Assembly: GCA_903930435.1 (NCBI GenBank) | Contig: CAIYYN010000065.1 | Coordinates: forward strand, 186,001 to 250,000 | DNA: 64,000 bases | Reading direction: 5' to 3' | Origin: an uncultured Hyphomicrobiales bacterium | GTDB taxonomy: Bacteria > Pseudomonadota > Alphaproteobacteria > Rhizobiales > Ancalomicrobiaceae | In this document: one piece after another, positions 1 to 8,708 of the stretch | Position numbering within the stretch: position 1 is the stretch's first letter | Layout of the letters: each line of letters opens with the position of its first letter | Position numbers and translations under genes: made by a program | Notes under the pieces: generated by a model | What the model saw: only the letters and a program-made list of their open reading frames with translations | Databases searched by the model: none | What the model was told of the DNA's origin: nothing

Positions 1-492
1 AAGGCACTGAATGCCTTCACGAATCCGTCGACCAACTCGTACAAGCGCCTCGTGCCGGGCTACGAAGCTCCGGTTCTGCTGGCCTATTCGGCCCGTAACC
101 GGTCGGCTTCCTGCCGCATACCCTATGCGACCTCGCCGAAGGCCAAGCGCGTCGAAGTCCGCTTCCCCGATCCGACCGCGAACCCCTATCTCGCGTTTGC
201 CGCGATGCTCATGGCCGGTCTCGATGGCATCAAGAACAAGATCCATCCGGGCGCAGCCATGGACAAGAATCTGTACGACCTGCCCGCCAAGGAACTGAAG
301 AAGATCCCGACCGTGTGTGGCTCGCTGCGTGAAGCACTGGAGTCGCTGAAGAAGGATCACGAGTTCCTCACCGCCGGCGGCGTGTTCGATGCCGACTTCA
401 TCGAGAGCTACATCGAACTGAAGTGGGAAGAACTGATGCGCTACGAAATGACGCCGCATCCGATCGAATACGCAATGTATTACAGCGTCTGA
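1..492 (+). CDS. glnA: glutamine synthetase type I, C-terminal part (5' end outside window)
   Basis: The reading frame is open from the first base to the TGA at 490-492, giving the last 163 residues of a GSI enzyme, which makes glutamine from glutamate, ammonia and ATP in the cytosol. The fragment starts [20 protein letters not shown], typical of the family active-site region, and later shows [22 protein letters not shown]. The segment MDKNLYDLP carries the tyrosine that is adenylylated in GSI-beta enzymes, so the protein is probably under GlnE control as in other proteobacteria. The C-terminus [11 protein letters not shown] is canonical. A strong terminator follows 25 bp downstream. In this clade glnB usually lies upstream, but that is outside the window. 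Confidence 0.97.
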   Translation, partial: KALNAFTNPSTNSYKRLVPGYEAPVLLAYSARNRSASCRIPYATSPKAKRVEVRFPDPTANPYLAFAAMLMAGLDGIKNKIHPGAAMDKNLYDLPAKELKKIPTVCGSLREALESLKKDHEFLTAGGVFDADFIESYIELKWEELMRYEMTPHPIEYAMYYSV

Positions 493-516
493 TCGATCCG
501 CATATACTTTGAGAAG

Positions 517-545
517 CAGGGCGCCATCGAGCGCCCTGTTTTTTT
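517..545 (+). terminator. intrinsic terminator of glnA
   Basis: An 8-bp perfect G+C-rich stem (cagggcgc / gcgccctg) with a 6-nt loop is followed directly by a run of seven T. It starts 25 bp after the glnA stop, so it most likely ends the glnA transcript. Confidence 0.9.
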
Positions 546-693
546 GATCTGACTGTGCTGGTTCTTTTTGAGAGAAGACAATTTGATTTAAATTGCCCGC
601 CCAATCTTCGGGGCGTCCTTACTTTGTTCCTTCCCGCTTTGTTAAATTGCGCCTCCTATCGTGCCCGTCGGAAGAACCCAGTTTCGAGGCAGA

Positions 694-2007
694 ATGCCGA
701 GCGGTGGCGCAATGCGTGTAAGCGCGTCTCGTAATTCCATTCCGGTGGTCGCAGATGCTGATATGATTTCAGCAATGGGAGTTCTGCGACTCGCCCTGGG
801 ATATGACGCTGTGACACTGAGTGACGAAATCGACGACGTTGCGCGCTTTACTGCGACCGTCGCGCATACCCTTGATGAAGCAGCACTCTCCCGAGACTGG
901 GCGGCTCTTGAGGCGCACGGCGTTTCTTCCGTCTTCCAGTCCCACAGTTGGCAGCATGGACTTGCGACGCATTTGCTTGGACGACTTGCAGCAGCGCCGG
1001 TGATCGTCACCCTGACCGATCTTCAAACAGGGGAACCAGCGGCGATTTTCCCGCTTCAGATCCGAACACACCGCGGCCTTGAAGTCATCGAGTACCTTGG
1101 CCACGCCTTCTGCGATACCTGCCAGCCGCTGCTGTCTGTAAGCCTTGATCGTTCGGCGTCAACACTGCGCTCGCTCATCGCGGCCCTCATCGCCAGTCTG
1201 CCGTCGGCGGACATCATCTCCCTGACCAAAATGCAGCGCGACCTCTTCGGAGTTGCCAATCCGTTCAATGGATTGAAGGGGTGCCGATCCTCGGCGGACG
1301 AGACCTTCCCGGTTGAACTGACCGCTGACGCCCCGGGATTTGTTGCGGAGACCTCAGCCTACAAGGCCTATCAGAAGCAATGGCGCAAGCTGACCCGGAG
1401 AGAGGGTATTTCGGTCCACACGTTCGAGAGCCCCGACGATATCGGACGCGCTTTCGATGCCATGATCGCCCTGCGGCAGTCGCGCTTTACCGACCTGAAC
1501 CGCGACGATCTCCTCAACGAACCAGAGGTCGCGGCCTTTTACCGGGCAATGGCACTGCTGCCGGAACCCGAGCGGGCCGCCCGGATCGTCGGACTGAAAG
1601 TGGGTGATACCTTTACGGCTTACATTTACATGATGGATCGCGGCGGCAAGTTCTCGACTGTGATTTCAGCGATCGATAACTCCGTCGGCAATGCCTATGC
1701 GCCGGGCCTGATCCTGTTCACGAAGATCTTCGAACGGGCCATCGAGCAAGGCTACAGCCACGGCGACATCGGCGTCGGCTGGATGCATTACAAGACCCGC
1801 TTTGCTGCGCGCAAGAACCCGCTCTTTGCCTGGGAACGCGGGCTGTCGATCAAGGGCAAGGCCGTCGTTGCCGCCTCCCACGCGGCATGGACGCTCAAAC
1901 AGTGGGCGAAGGAAAACCCCGCAACGCGGGCGATAGCTGAACGCGTGCTCAGTCGAAAAATCGGTAATCCCGCGCCCGCAATGGCTGAAACACGGGATGA
2001 GCCGTGA
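694..2007 (+). CDS. CelD/BcsL-type GNAT family N-acetyltransferase
   Basis: The protein (437 aa from this start) matches the CelD/BcsL family of GNAT-fold acetyltransferases linked to polysaccharide biosynthesis. Seen in the sequence: an N-terminal WAALEAHGVSSVFQSHSW block (family WxxL...ffqs..W), a middle TSAYKAYQKQWRKLTRREG segment, and a C-terminal GNAT half with HGDIGVGWMHYKTRFA. It is presumably cytosolic; the acceptor substrate is unknown. Start choice: the frame is open from a GTG at 661, but the ATG at 694 has a GAGG four bases upstream, so I prefer it; ATGs at 712 and 763 remain possible. The gene stands alone between the glnA terminator and a minus-strand toxin cassette, so context does not refine the function. 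Confidence 0.75.
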   Translation: MPSGGAMRVSASRNSIPVVADADMISAMGVLRLALGYDAVTLSDEIDDVARFTATVAHTLDEAALSRDWAALEAHGVSSVFQSHSWQHGLATHLLGRLAAAPVIVTLTDLQTGEPAAIFPLQIRTHRGLEVIEYLGHAFCDTCQPLLSVSLDRSASTLRSLIAALIASLPSADIISLTKMQRDLFGVANPFNGLKGCRSSADETFPVELTADAPGFVAETSAYKAYQKQWRKLTRREGISVHTFESPDDIGRAFDAMIALRQSRFTDLNRDDLLNEPEVAAFYRAMALLPEPERAARIVGLKVGDTFTAYIYMMDRGGKFSTVISAIDNSVGNAYAPGLILFTKIFERAIEQGYSHGDIGVGWMHYKTRFAARKNPLFAWERGLSIKGKAVVAASHAAWTLKQWAKENPATRAIAERVLSRKIGNPAPAMAETRDEP

Positions 2008-2072
2008 CGCTGATCTAAGATTTCAGGGTTAGGTCCAATCGTCAGTTTCCATCAGGTTGACAACATAAGGCC

Positions 2073-2354
2073 TCAAAGCTTATCGCGAATTTCTTTCAAA
2101 AAAGCCCCGACGGTCCCCTTGGCGCAGTGCAAGGTCGGACCAGTTGCATAATACATTTTCGCCAATTGCTGTTCCGAGTAGCTGCCACCAAGCAAATGAT
2201 CGAGATACCTTCTTAATCCTTGCCGCGTTTTGAGGCTCAGTGACTCCTTGATCGTGAACGAAATCCAGTCACCAAACGTCATTTCTGGATTCTCCAAATG
2301 ATCGTGCACGTCAAATGATTGCATGAGAACAGTGAATGCATCTTCAGGCGTCAT
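2073..2354 (-). CDS. putative immunity protein of a CdiA-CT/RNase A-like toxin (CdiI-like)
   Basis: This is a 93-aa acidic-to-neutral protein without signal peptide or membrane segment. Its ATG lies one base after the TAA of the upstream toxin gene, with AGG in the toxin's last codons serving as ribosome binding site; an in-frame ATG at 2381 overlapping the toxin by 26 bp is the alternative. The C-terminal half (LRRYLDHLLGGSYSEQQLAK, then FLKEIRDKL) resembles the helical pattern of CdiI_2-type immunity proteins, in which a short Leu-rich helix is followed by a xYSxxEL-like turn and a final FLxxIRxxL helix. The role as antitoxin or immunity partner is inferred mainly from coupling to the toxin gene, since the sequence match alone is weak. 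Base composition is lower in G+C than the flanking genes, like the toxin. Confidence 0.6.
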   Translation of the reverse strand: MTPEDAFTVLMQSFDVHDHLENPEMTFGDWISFTIKESLSLKTRQGLRRYLDHLLGGSYSEQQLAKMYYATGPTLHCAKGTVGAFLKEIRDKL

Positions 2355-2355
2355 G

Positions 2356-3126
2356 TTATTCAACCTCGTTTGGATATTCATTCGCTGGATAAGCGGTCAA
2401 AATCTTGAAACCTTGCGCGCGACGCGGATCAGGCAGTATAATGACGCGGACGTTGTAGGTGTTCCGTATATAGGGAAGTGTATCGACGTCAGGTTGATGC
2501 GCCTCTTGACCGGTCGGGAAGCCAAATCGTTGCTTTAAAATGGCTCTGTCCGACTTTCCGCTGATGACATCATCAATGGCTGGGCCATTGTTCGCAAGCA
2601 CACGATTGACGAGGTCATTGGCGGTCCGCACATCCGTGAACGAGCCTTCCGTCGGGTGAATTTTGCCTACTTTTGCGAGACCTTGGTTTATCAAAAGCAT
2701 CGCTCCCACTAGGTTCGTTGCTGTCCTGCCGACGTGCCGTCTTATTGTATGCCCACCATTTTTCTCTTCATCCTCGAGCACAACAGAATGTTTGCCCGGT
2801 TCCGGGTCCATATACCCGGCAGGTACTTCAGCAGGAATGCCTTCGCTTTCACGACCGAAGGTGAACTCGCCCGCACCGACGCTGCCTGAGGGCAAGCGCG
2901 GCTGCCCGACCCATTTCAGGGTATCGAATTCGCCATAACGAAATGGCTTGCCGGTCAGGGCCTCGTGGTCCCGGACGCGGTGGACGATATCATCGTACTT
3001 ACGATCAAGCGCTTGACGTCGTTCCTCAGCACGCTCTTCAGCTAAGAGCCGCAAAGCAAATGCGCGGCTAATCCTGCCCTTCCAAACACCCTCTGCCAAA
3101 TTCGCATCTCGTCCAAAACTCAGCAT
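2356..3126 (-). CDS. stand-alone toxin with CdiA-CT-type RNase A-like domain
   Basis: The protein is 256 aa. Residues ~120-256 match the bacterial RNase A-like toxin domain found at the C-terminus of CdiA proteins: NGGHTIRRHVGRT at 123-135, a SFTDVRTANDLVNRVLANN block (162-180), and the end ILPDPRRAQGFKILTAYP (230-247). His126 and the Thr244/Tyr246 pair fall where active-site residues are known in the Yersinia kristensenii CdiA-CT. Residues 1-70 are charged and helical, and 75-90 contain PRLPSGSVGAGEF, a proline/glycine linker of the kind that precedes polymorphic toxin domains. There is no signal peptide, no haemagglutinin repeat region and no two-partner secretion gene nearby, so delivery is unexplained. 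A good GGAG lies 7 bp before the ATG. The next gene is coupled and is probably its immunity protein. Confidence 0.72.
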   Translation of the reverse strand: MLSFGRDANLAEGVWKGRISRAFALRLLAEERAEERRQALDRKYDDIVHRVRDHEALTGKPFRYGEFDTLKWVGQPRLPSGSVGAGEFTFGRESEGIPAEVPAGYMDPEPGKHSVVLEDEEKNGGHTIRRHVGRTATNLVGAMLLINQGLAKVGKIHPTEGSFTDVRTANDLVNRVLANNGPAIDDVISGKSDRAILKQRFGFPTGQEAHQPDVDTLPYIRNTYNVRVIILPDPRRAQGFKILTAYPANEYPNEVE

Positions 3127-3187
3127 CAGCGGTCTCCATCAAAAGCCGGAGCCCAGTATAAATCGGATTTAGGAGACGGGGATAACT

Positions 3188-3218
3188 TTGGTTGTTAGAA
3201 TATTTTGAATACAACCAA
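3188..3218. promoter_or_regulatory. inverted repeat upstream of the toxin gene
   Basis: Perfect 8-bp arms TTGGTTGT and ACAACCAA are separated by a 15-base AT-rich spacer. The site lies 62-92 bp upstream of the toxin ATG inside an AT-rich stretch (about 3180-3310), where a promoter would be expected. It could be an operator or the stem of a leader hairpin. Nothing else is recognisable between 3127 and 3371. Confidence 0.35.
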
Positions 3219-3371
3219 TTAGATCGTGATTAAAAGTTGCATCTAATACCCTGCAATGAACGGGGCATAAAATATTCATATAATTAAATTATTTCTTGAA
3301 AACATGTAGTCCGCGAGCATCCGGCTATGAAGCCGTCACATGCCACAACAGCGATCACCGAACTCAAAACC

Positions 3372-4736
3372 CTAGCATTCAGTCACATTCACAGCCAAGC
3401 CACCGAGGCTGGTTTCCTTGTATTTGGACGCCATGTCGCGGCCGGTTTCGCGCATGGTGACGATCACGTCGTCGAGGCTGACCTTGTGGGTGCCGTCGCC
3501 GCGTAGCGCCATGGAAGCTGCAGTGATGGCCTTCACGGCCCCGAAGGCATTACGTTCGATGCAGGGGATTTGCACAAGGCCGCCGATGGGGTCGCAAGTG
3601 AGGCCGAGATGATGCTCCATGCCGATTTCGGCGGCATTCTCGATCTGGGCGGTGGTTCCGCCAAGGACCGCCGCCAGCCCGCCTGAGGCCATCGACGAGG
3701 CGACGCCGACTTCGCCCTGGCACCCGACTTCGGCACCCGAGATGGAGGCATTCATTTTGAACAGTCCGCCGATGGCGGCTGCCGTCAGCAGGAAGGTTCG
3801 GACGCCTTCGGCACCCGCACCGGGTATGAAGTCGCGGTAATAGCGCAGCACTGCCGGGATGACACCCGCCGCGCCATTGGTGGGCGCAGTCACCACGCGA
3901 CCGCCGCCCGCGTTTTCCTCGTTCACGGCCAGCGCATAGAGGCTCACGTGGTCGATGATTTCATGCGGCGCGCGCGAGTTGCGGTGTTTGTCGGCATGGA
4001 TGCGTTCGGAAAACGCCATCGCCCGCCGAGGCACCTTCAGCCCGCCCGGCAAGATGCCTTGCCCGCGCATGCCGCGCTCGATACAGGCAAACATCGTGCC
4101 CGAGACCGCATCCAGGTGAGCCACGACCTCCTCGCGCGGACGCCGGGCAACCTCGTTGGCCATCACCATCTCGGCAATCGTCAGGCCGGATTTGCCGGAC
4201 ATCGCAAGAAGATCGCGGCCCGAGCGATACGGAAACGGCAGGCTGACATCGCCGCCTTCATGGGCAATCGGATCTCCCTCGCGTGCGACGAAGCCGCCGC
4301 CAATCGAGAACCACGTCTCGGCGGCCACCATGTCGCCAGCCTTATCGAAGGCGGCGAAGGTCATCGTGTTCGGATGGCTGGTAACGACTGTATCAGTGTC
4401 AAAGACGAGATCGGACGCCGGGTCGAATTTGACGAGATGACAGCGGCCCAGTTCGATTTGTCCGGCTGTCATGATATCGGCGAGTATCCGGTCGGCGTCA
4501 TCGGGGTCGATGCGGGCTGGCTCATTGCCTGCCAAACCGAGTATGATTGCCTTGTCCGTCGCGTGGCCCTTGCCCGTCCAGGCAAGCGATCCGTAGAGCC
4601 GGACCTCGACGCGGTCGACGGACGCGAGCTTGCTACCAAGGCCGGAGATAAAGCTGTTCGCCGCCCGCATCGGCCCGATCGTGTGCGACGACGACGGGCC
4701 AATGCCGATCTTGAAGAGGTCGAACACGCTGATCAT
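3372..4736 (-). CDS. sdaA: L-serine dehydratase (iron-sulfur, single chain)
   Basis: This 454-aa protein is a single-chain bacterial L-serine deaminase, which converts L-serine to pyruvate and ammonia using a [4Fe-4S] cluster. It begins [20 protein letters not shown], the hallmark start of the beta domain, and its alpha domain keeps the cysteines in [12 protein letters not shown] and [16 protein letters not shown] that hold the cluster. The ATG at 4736 is preceded by AGGAG. The frame continues upstream, but that extension lies over soxG and does not look like protein. The gene follows soxG by 43 bp on the same strand and is probably the last gene of the sarcosine oxidase operon, so it would drain serine formed from the glycine and methylene-THF produced there. 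Confidence 0.93.
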   Translation of the reverse strand: MISVFDLFKIGIGPSSSHTIGPMRAANSFISGLGSKLASVDRVEVRLYGSLAWTGKGHATDKAIILGLAGNEPARIDPDDADRILADIMTAGQIELGRCHLVKFDPASDLVFDTDTVVTSHPNTMTFAAFDKAGDMVAAETWFSIGGGFVAREGDPIAHEGGDVSLPFPYRSGRDLLAMSGKSGLTIAEMVMANEVARRPREEVVAHLDAVSGTMFACIERGMRGQGILPGGLKVPRRAMAFSERIHADKHRNSRAPHEIIDHVSLYALAVNEENAGGGRVVTAPTNGAAGVIPAVLRYYRDFIPGAGAEGVRTFLLTAAAIGGLFKMNASISGAEVGCQGEVGVASSMASGGLAAVLGGTTAQIENAAEIGMEHHLGLTCDPIGGLVQIPCIERNAFGAVKAITAASMALRGDGTHKVSLDDVIVTMRETGRDMASKYKETSLGGLAVNVTEC

Positions 4737-4779
4737 GGGAACTCCTGCCCTGACGGTGTCGTTCAGTTCATTGCCGACA

Positions 4780-5349
4780 TTATTTTCGGATGAATTCGCG
4801 CGCGGCTTCTTCGAGATAGGCGTGGACATAGGGCAGGAATGACCGGAAACATTCAACGACGAATGTCGCCTGCCCCTGCCGCCACAGCACGATATCGGCT
4901 TTTCCGAGCAGCGTCCGGGTACACATGCCGACCGGAAAGGCCGAGATGTGCAGATCGAGCGCGATTGCCGCATTCAACACCAACTCGACCTTGGCACCCT
5001 GCACGGTGATCCCGGTATTGCGATGGCTGACGTCAACGAGACTGTGGGGTTCGATGACCACACGCTCGACGGTTTGACGCATCGCGTCGAGATCATCCTC
5101 GCGGCCAATCAGTTCCCACTCATCGGGCCCAAGCCAGAGCGCAGCGCGGCCACTCTCGGCATTTTCATGCGCGCGGAGCGGAACGCGGGATAGCTCCGCG
5201 CCAAAGGCAAGCCCGAGATCGTGGGCTGCCGCTTCCGAGCCACGGAAGATGAAGCGCGACTTGAATGGCAGTGGATCCAGTGTAAACCGACCCGTCTTGC
5301 CGAATGCGGCGAGGCCATCGAAGGCGCTGACGCGTGCTGCATTATCCAT
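4780..5349 (-). CDS. soxG: sarcosine oxidase gamma subunit
   Basis: The 189-aa protein matches SoxG, the small structural subunit of heterotetrameric sarcosine oxidase. Typical features are the central GPDEWELIG motif, SLVDVSHRNTGITVQGAKVELVLN, and the end segment TFVVECFRSFLPYVHAYL. The start at 5349 (MDNAARVSAF) overlaps the soxA stop by 8 bp (ATGGATAATG with TAA inside), which implies translational coupling; an upstream in-frame extension is ignored for that reason. It binds no known cofactor and stabilises the complex. It is the fourth gene of soxBDAG and is followed by sdaA. Confidence 0.93.
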   Translation of the reverse strand: MDNAARVSAFDGLAAFGKTGRFTLDPLPFKSRFIFRGSEAAAHDLGLAFGAELSRVPLRAHENAESGRAALWLGPDEWELIGREDDLDAMRQTVERVVIEPHSLVDVSHRNTGITVQGAKVELVLNAAIALDLHISAFPVGMCTRTLLGKADIVLWRQGQATFVVECFRSFLPYVHAYLEEAAREFIRK

Positions 5350-8341
5350 TGAGGCGGTCTCCCTCTTTGTCATAGAACACCGGATCAACGACAATCACAG
5401 CGATCGGACCCGTCGGCATCGGCACATAGAGCGTTTCGCCGGTCCGGGCGCGGCCGTTTTCAAGCAAGGCCAGCGCAATAGGCTTGTTCAAGGTCGGTGA
5501 CATGTAGGCCGACGTAACATGGCCGATGGCATGGGTGCGCCTCGGCGGAGTATCCGTCGGCGTAATCATGGCACCTTCTTCGAGCTGGACCGCGCTTTCG
5601 AGCCCGACCAGCTGCTTGCGCCCCTGAGCGACGAGATCGGCACGCATCATGCCGCGCTTGCCAACGAAGTCCGGCTTCGACTTGCCGACGGCCCAGGACA
5701 GCCCGACGTCGTCGGGTGTCACGGTGCCATCGGTTTCCTGCCCGACGATGATGTAGCCCTTTTCAGCGCGCAGGATGTGCATCGCCTCGGTGCCATAGGG
5801 CAGCCCGCCGACCTCGGTCACGCGTGCGGATAGCGCTTCCCAGACCGAGCGTCCATAATCACTTGGCACATTGATTTCGAAGCCAAACTCGCCCGTGAAG
5901 CTCATGCGGAACAGCCGCGTCGGCACGCCGCAGATCCGGCCTTCACGAACTGCCATATGCGGGAAGCTCTCAGCAGAGAGATCAATTCCCTCCACCAGTG
6001 GCGCGATCACGTCGCGGGCGCGCGGCCCCTGCACGGCGAACGTTGCCCATTGCTCGGTGCCCGAGGTCAGCCAGACTGTCAGGTCTGGCCATTCGGTCTG
6101 GAGATAGTCTTCCATATGGGCGAGCACGCGCGGCGCGCCGCCGGTCGTCGTCGTGACATGAAACCGGTCGGGTGCCAGACGCCCGACAACGCCGTCGTCA
6201 TAGACGAAGCCATCGTCACGGGTCATGATGCCATAGCGGCAGCGCCCTGGCTCAAGCTTCAGGAACGGGTTCGTATACATGCGATGCATGAATTCGCCCG
6301 CATCCGGTCCAACGACTTCGATCTTGCCGAGCGTGGATGCATCGAACAGGCCGACACGTTCGCGCACGGCCTTCACTTCGCGCGCGACGGCATCGTGCAT
6401 GGAATGGTCACCGGCTTGCGGGAAATACCAGACACGCTTCCACATGCCGACGTCTTCGAAAACCGCGCCCTGCGCTTCGGCCCAGGCATGTGTCGGTGTC
6501 TTGCGAACGGGATCGAAGAGTTCACCACGATTGACACCCGCCATGATACCGAAAGTGGTCGGCGTATAGGGCATGCGGAACGTCGTGGTGCCGACTGCCG
6601 GGATCGGCTTGCCGATCAGCTCGGCCGCGATAGCCAACGCATTCAGGTTCGAGGTCTTGCCCTGATCGGTTGCCATGCCGGTCGTCGTGTAGCGCTTGAC
6701 GTGCTCGATTGAGCGGAAGCCCTCTCGGACGGCCAGCTTGATATCCTTGGCGGTCACGTCGTGCTGGAAGTCAACGAATGCCTTTACCCGCGATGCATTG
6801 CGATTGTGCGGCAACGCACCCAGAACATGCCCGCCCGCGCTTGAGCGCGTCGTCGCATCAAATGTCTTGGCCCCCATCGTCGACAGGCCAGTGCGTTTGG
6901 CAGCCAGTTCGCCGCCGGCATAACCATCATTCAGCACGGCGGACAGTTCGAATGTTCCGTTGGCCGCACCAACCGACACCTGTGCTTCCGCTGCGCGTCC
7001 CGGCAGGAACGTCTCGGTTGCCTCGTCGAAGGCCAGCTTGCCGCGTGACTGCGAAAACAGCGACACGGTCGGCGTCCAGCCACCAGACATCAGAACACTG
7101 TCGCAGTTCAAAGTCTCGGTTTTTCCGGAGATCGCGCCATCAGCGCTGACCTTGCCGATGGTCGCCGCCATGACGCGCAGTCGCCCAAACGTATCGCAGA
7201 TGGTCGCGCCGAGTTCGACGCGGATGCCTTCGGCCCGAGCCACCGCCGTCAGCGGTCCACCTTCTGGTCGCAGGTCGGTGATCACGGGAATTGAGACGCC
7301 AGCCTTCTTCAGATCGATTGCCGCCATGTAGGCGCTGTCTGTCGCCGTCGCCACGACGACCTTGTTGCCGACCTTGACGCCATAGCGATTGAGATAGGAG
7401 CGCGCCGCATCGGCCAGCAGGATACCCGGACGATCATTTTCCGGGAACACCATGGGCCGTTCAAGCGCGCCGGTCGCCAGAACCACCTGCTTGGCGCGCA
7501 CCTGCCAGAGGCGTTCGCGCGGCAGATGATCGCCCGGTGACGCCAGATGATCGGTCACGCGCTCGGCAAGCGCGACCATATTGTCTGCAAAATAACCGAA
7601 TGCCGTGGTGCGGGTCAGGCATGTGACCCGGTCGGAAAGGCCAAGGATCATGATGATGCTTGATGCCCAATCCCAGCCCGACTTTCCGTCGATGGTTGCG
7701 TCCGTATCGGTCAGGAGCGATCCGCCGAATTCCGTACCTTCGTCCACGATGATGACGCGCGCACCGGATTCGCACGCTGCCAGCGCTGCCGTCAGACCCG
7801 CCGGTCCGGCACCGATGACGAGCACATCGCAATGGGCGTAGCGCTGCTGATAACGGTCCGGATCGGGCAAGGACGGTGACTTGCCGAGACCTGCGGCGGC
7901 CCGGATACGCGGCTCGTACACCGTCTTCCAGAACGAACGCGGCCACATGAAGGTCTTGTAGTAAAAGCCGGAGGCGAACAGCGGCGACAGGACATCATTG
8001 ATCGAACCGACATCAAACGCCAACGACGGCCAGCGGTTCTGGCTTTCGGCGCTGAGGCCTTGGTAAAGCTCGACCTGCGTGGCGCGCAAGTTCGGCGTCG
8101 CACGCGCATCATCCCGGGTCACCTGCACCAGCGCATTGGGCTCTTCCGAGCCTGCGGTCATCACGCCACGCGGGCGATGGTATTTGAACGACCGGCCCAT
8201 CAGGTGGATGCCGTTCGCCAGCAGCGCCGAGGCGAGCGTATCGCCCGCATAGCCCTGCAAGGGCTTGCCGTCGAAGGTGAAGTTGATCGTCTCGCCGCGC
8301 TTCAGGCGGCCTCCGGTCGGGGTGCGAAACTTGCCCGTCAT
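5342..8341 (-). CDS. soxA: sarcosine oxidase alpha subunit
   Basis: The 999-aa protein is the large subunit of heterotetrameric sarcosine oxidase, which oxidatively demethylates sarcosine to glycine with O2 and, with THF, yields 5,10-methylene-THF and H2O2. The N-terminus (residues 10-75) is a 2Fe-2S-like fold without cluster cysteines, with GRSFKYHRPRG. A dinucleotide-binding motif VLVIGAGPAGLTAALAAC is at ~173-190, and the C-terminal third (~600-990) is a GcvT-like THF-binding domain including LFDASTLGKIEVVGPDAGEF. The length is normal for the family. The start overlaps the soxD stop as ATGA, so the two are coupled. A longer upstream open frame is just the shadow of soxD. Confidence 0.96.
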   Translation of the reverse strand: MTGKFRTPTGGRLKRGETINFTFDGKPLQGYAGDTLASALLANGIHLMGRSFKYHRPRGVMTAGSEEPNALVQVTRDDARATPNLRATQVELYQGLSAESQNRWPSLAFDVGSINDVLSPLFASGFYYKTFMWPRSFWKTVYEPRIRAAAGLGKSPSLPDPDRYQQRYAHCDVLVIGAGPAGLTAALAACESGARVIIVDEGTEFGGSLLTDTDATIDGKSGWDWASSIIMILGLSDRVTCLTRTTAFGYFADNMVALAERVTDHLASPGDHLPRERLWQVRAKQVVLATGALERPMVFPENDRPGILLADAARSYLNRYGVKVGNKVVVATATDSAYMAAIDLKKAGVSIPVITDLRPEGGPLTAVARAEGIRVELGATICDTFGRLRVMAATIGKVSADGAISGKTETLNCDSVLMSGGWTPTVSLFSQSRGKLAFDEATETFLPGRAAEAQVSVGAANGTFELSAVLNDGYAGGELAAKRTGLSTMGAKTFDATTRSSAGGHVLGALPHNRNASRVKAFVDFQHDVTAKDIKLAVREGFRSIEHVKRYTTTGMATDQGKTSNLNALAIAAELIGKPIPAVGTTTFRMPYTPTTFGIMAGVNRGELFDPVRKTPTHAWAEAQGAVFEDVGMWKRVWYFPQAGDHSMHDAVAREVKAVRERVGLFDASTLGKIEVVGPDAGEFMHRMYTNPFLKLEPGRCRYGIMTRDDGFVYDDGVVGRLAPDRFHVTTTTGGAPRVLAHMEDYLQTEWPDLTVWLTSGTEQWATFAVQGPRARDVIAPLVEGIDLSAESFPHMAVREGRICGVPTRLFRMSFTGEFGFEINVPSDYGRSVWEALSARVTEVGGLPYGTEAMHILRAEKGYIIVGQETDGTVTPDDVGLSWAVGKSKPDFVGKRGMMRADLVAQGRKQLVGLESAVQLEEGAMITPTDTPPRRTHAIGHVTSAYMSPTLNKPIALALLENGRARTGETLYVPMPTGPIAVIVVDPVFYDKEGDRLNG

Positions 8342-8658
8342 GACGATGCTCCCGCATTGGCGCGCGCTGCGAGTTCGGCGGCAAGCGCCGCAAGATCCGG
8401 CTTGGGTTCGCCGGTCTTGTAGACTGTCACGAACTTGTCGGTGACTGTGTGGCGGATCGCATTGAAGAAACGGGCGCAGCCGTGGATATGCCGCCAACGC
8501 TCGGCGATCAGGCCCTTCGGATTGGTCCTGAGATAGAGGAATTCCGCCATGTCCTGATCGCTCGCTGATGGTGTCGGGCGCAGGACGTGAGCCTCGCCCA
8601 TGTTGCGAAACTCGATCTCGGGGCGTTCCCCGCAATAGGGGCATTTGATCAGCAGCAT
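8338..8658 (-). CDS. soxD: sarcosine oxidase delta subunit
   Basis: The 106-aa protein matches SoxD, a small zinc-binding subunit. The expected ligands are visible: Cys6 and Cys9 in IKCPYCGERPE, and His59 and Cys61 in RWRHIHGCARFFN. The segment LYLRTNPKGLIAERW is a family signature. It ends with ATGA shared with the soxA start and begins 50 bp after soxB, as expected for the conserved soxBDAG order. Confidence 0.95.
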   Translation of the reverse strand: MLLIKCPYCGERPEIEFRNMGEAHVLRPTPSASDQDMAEFLYLRTNPKGLIAERWRHIHGCARFFNAIRHTVTDKFVTVYKTGEPKPDLAALAAELAARANAGASS

Positions 8659-8708
8659 GTGATATCCGGTCTGTTTTCAACGGGCGCGCATGGAGCGCCG
8701 AGCATGGA

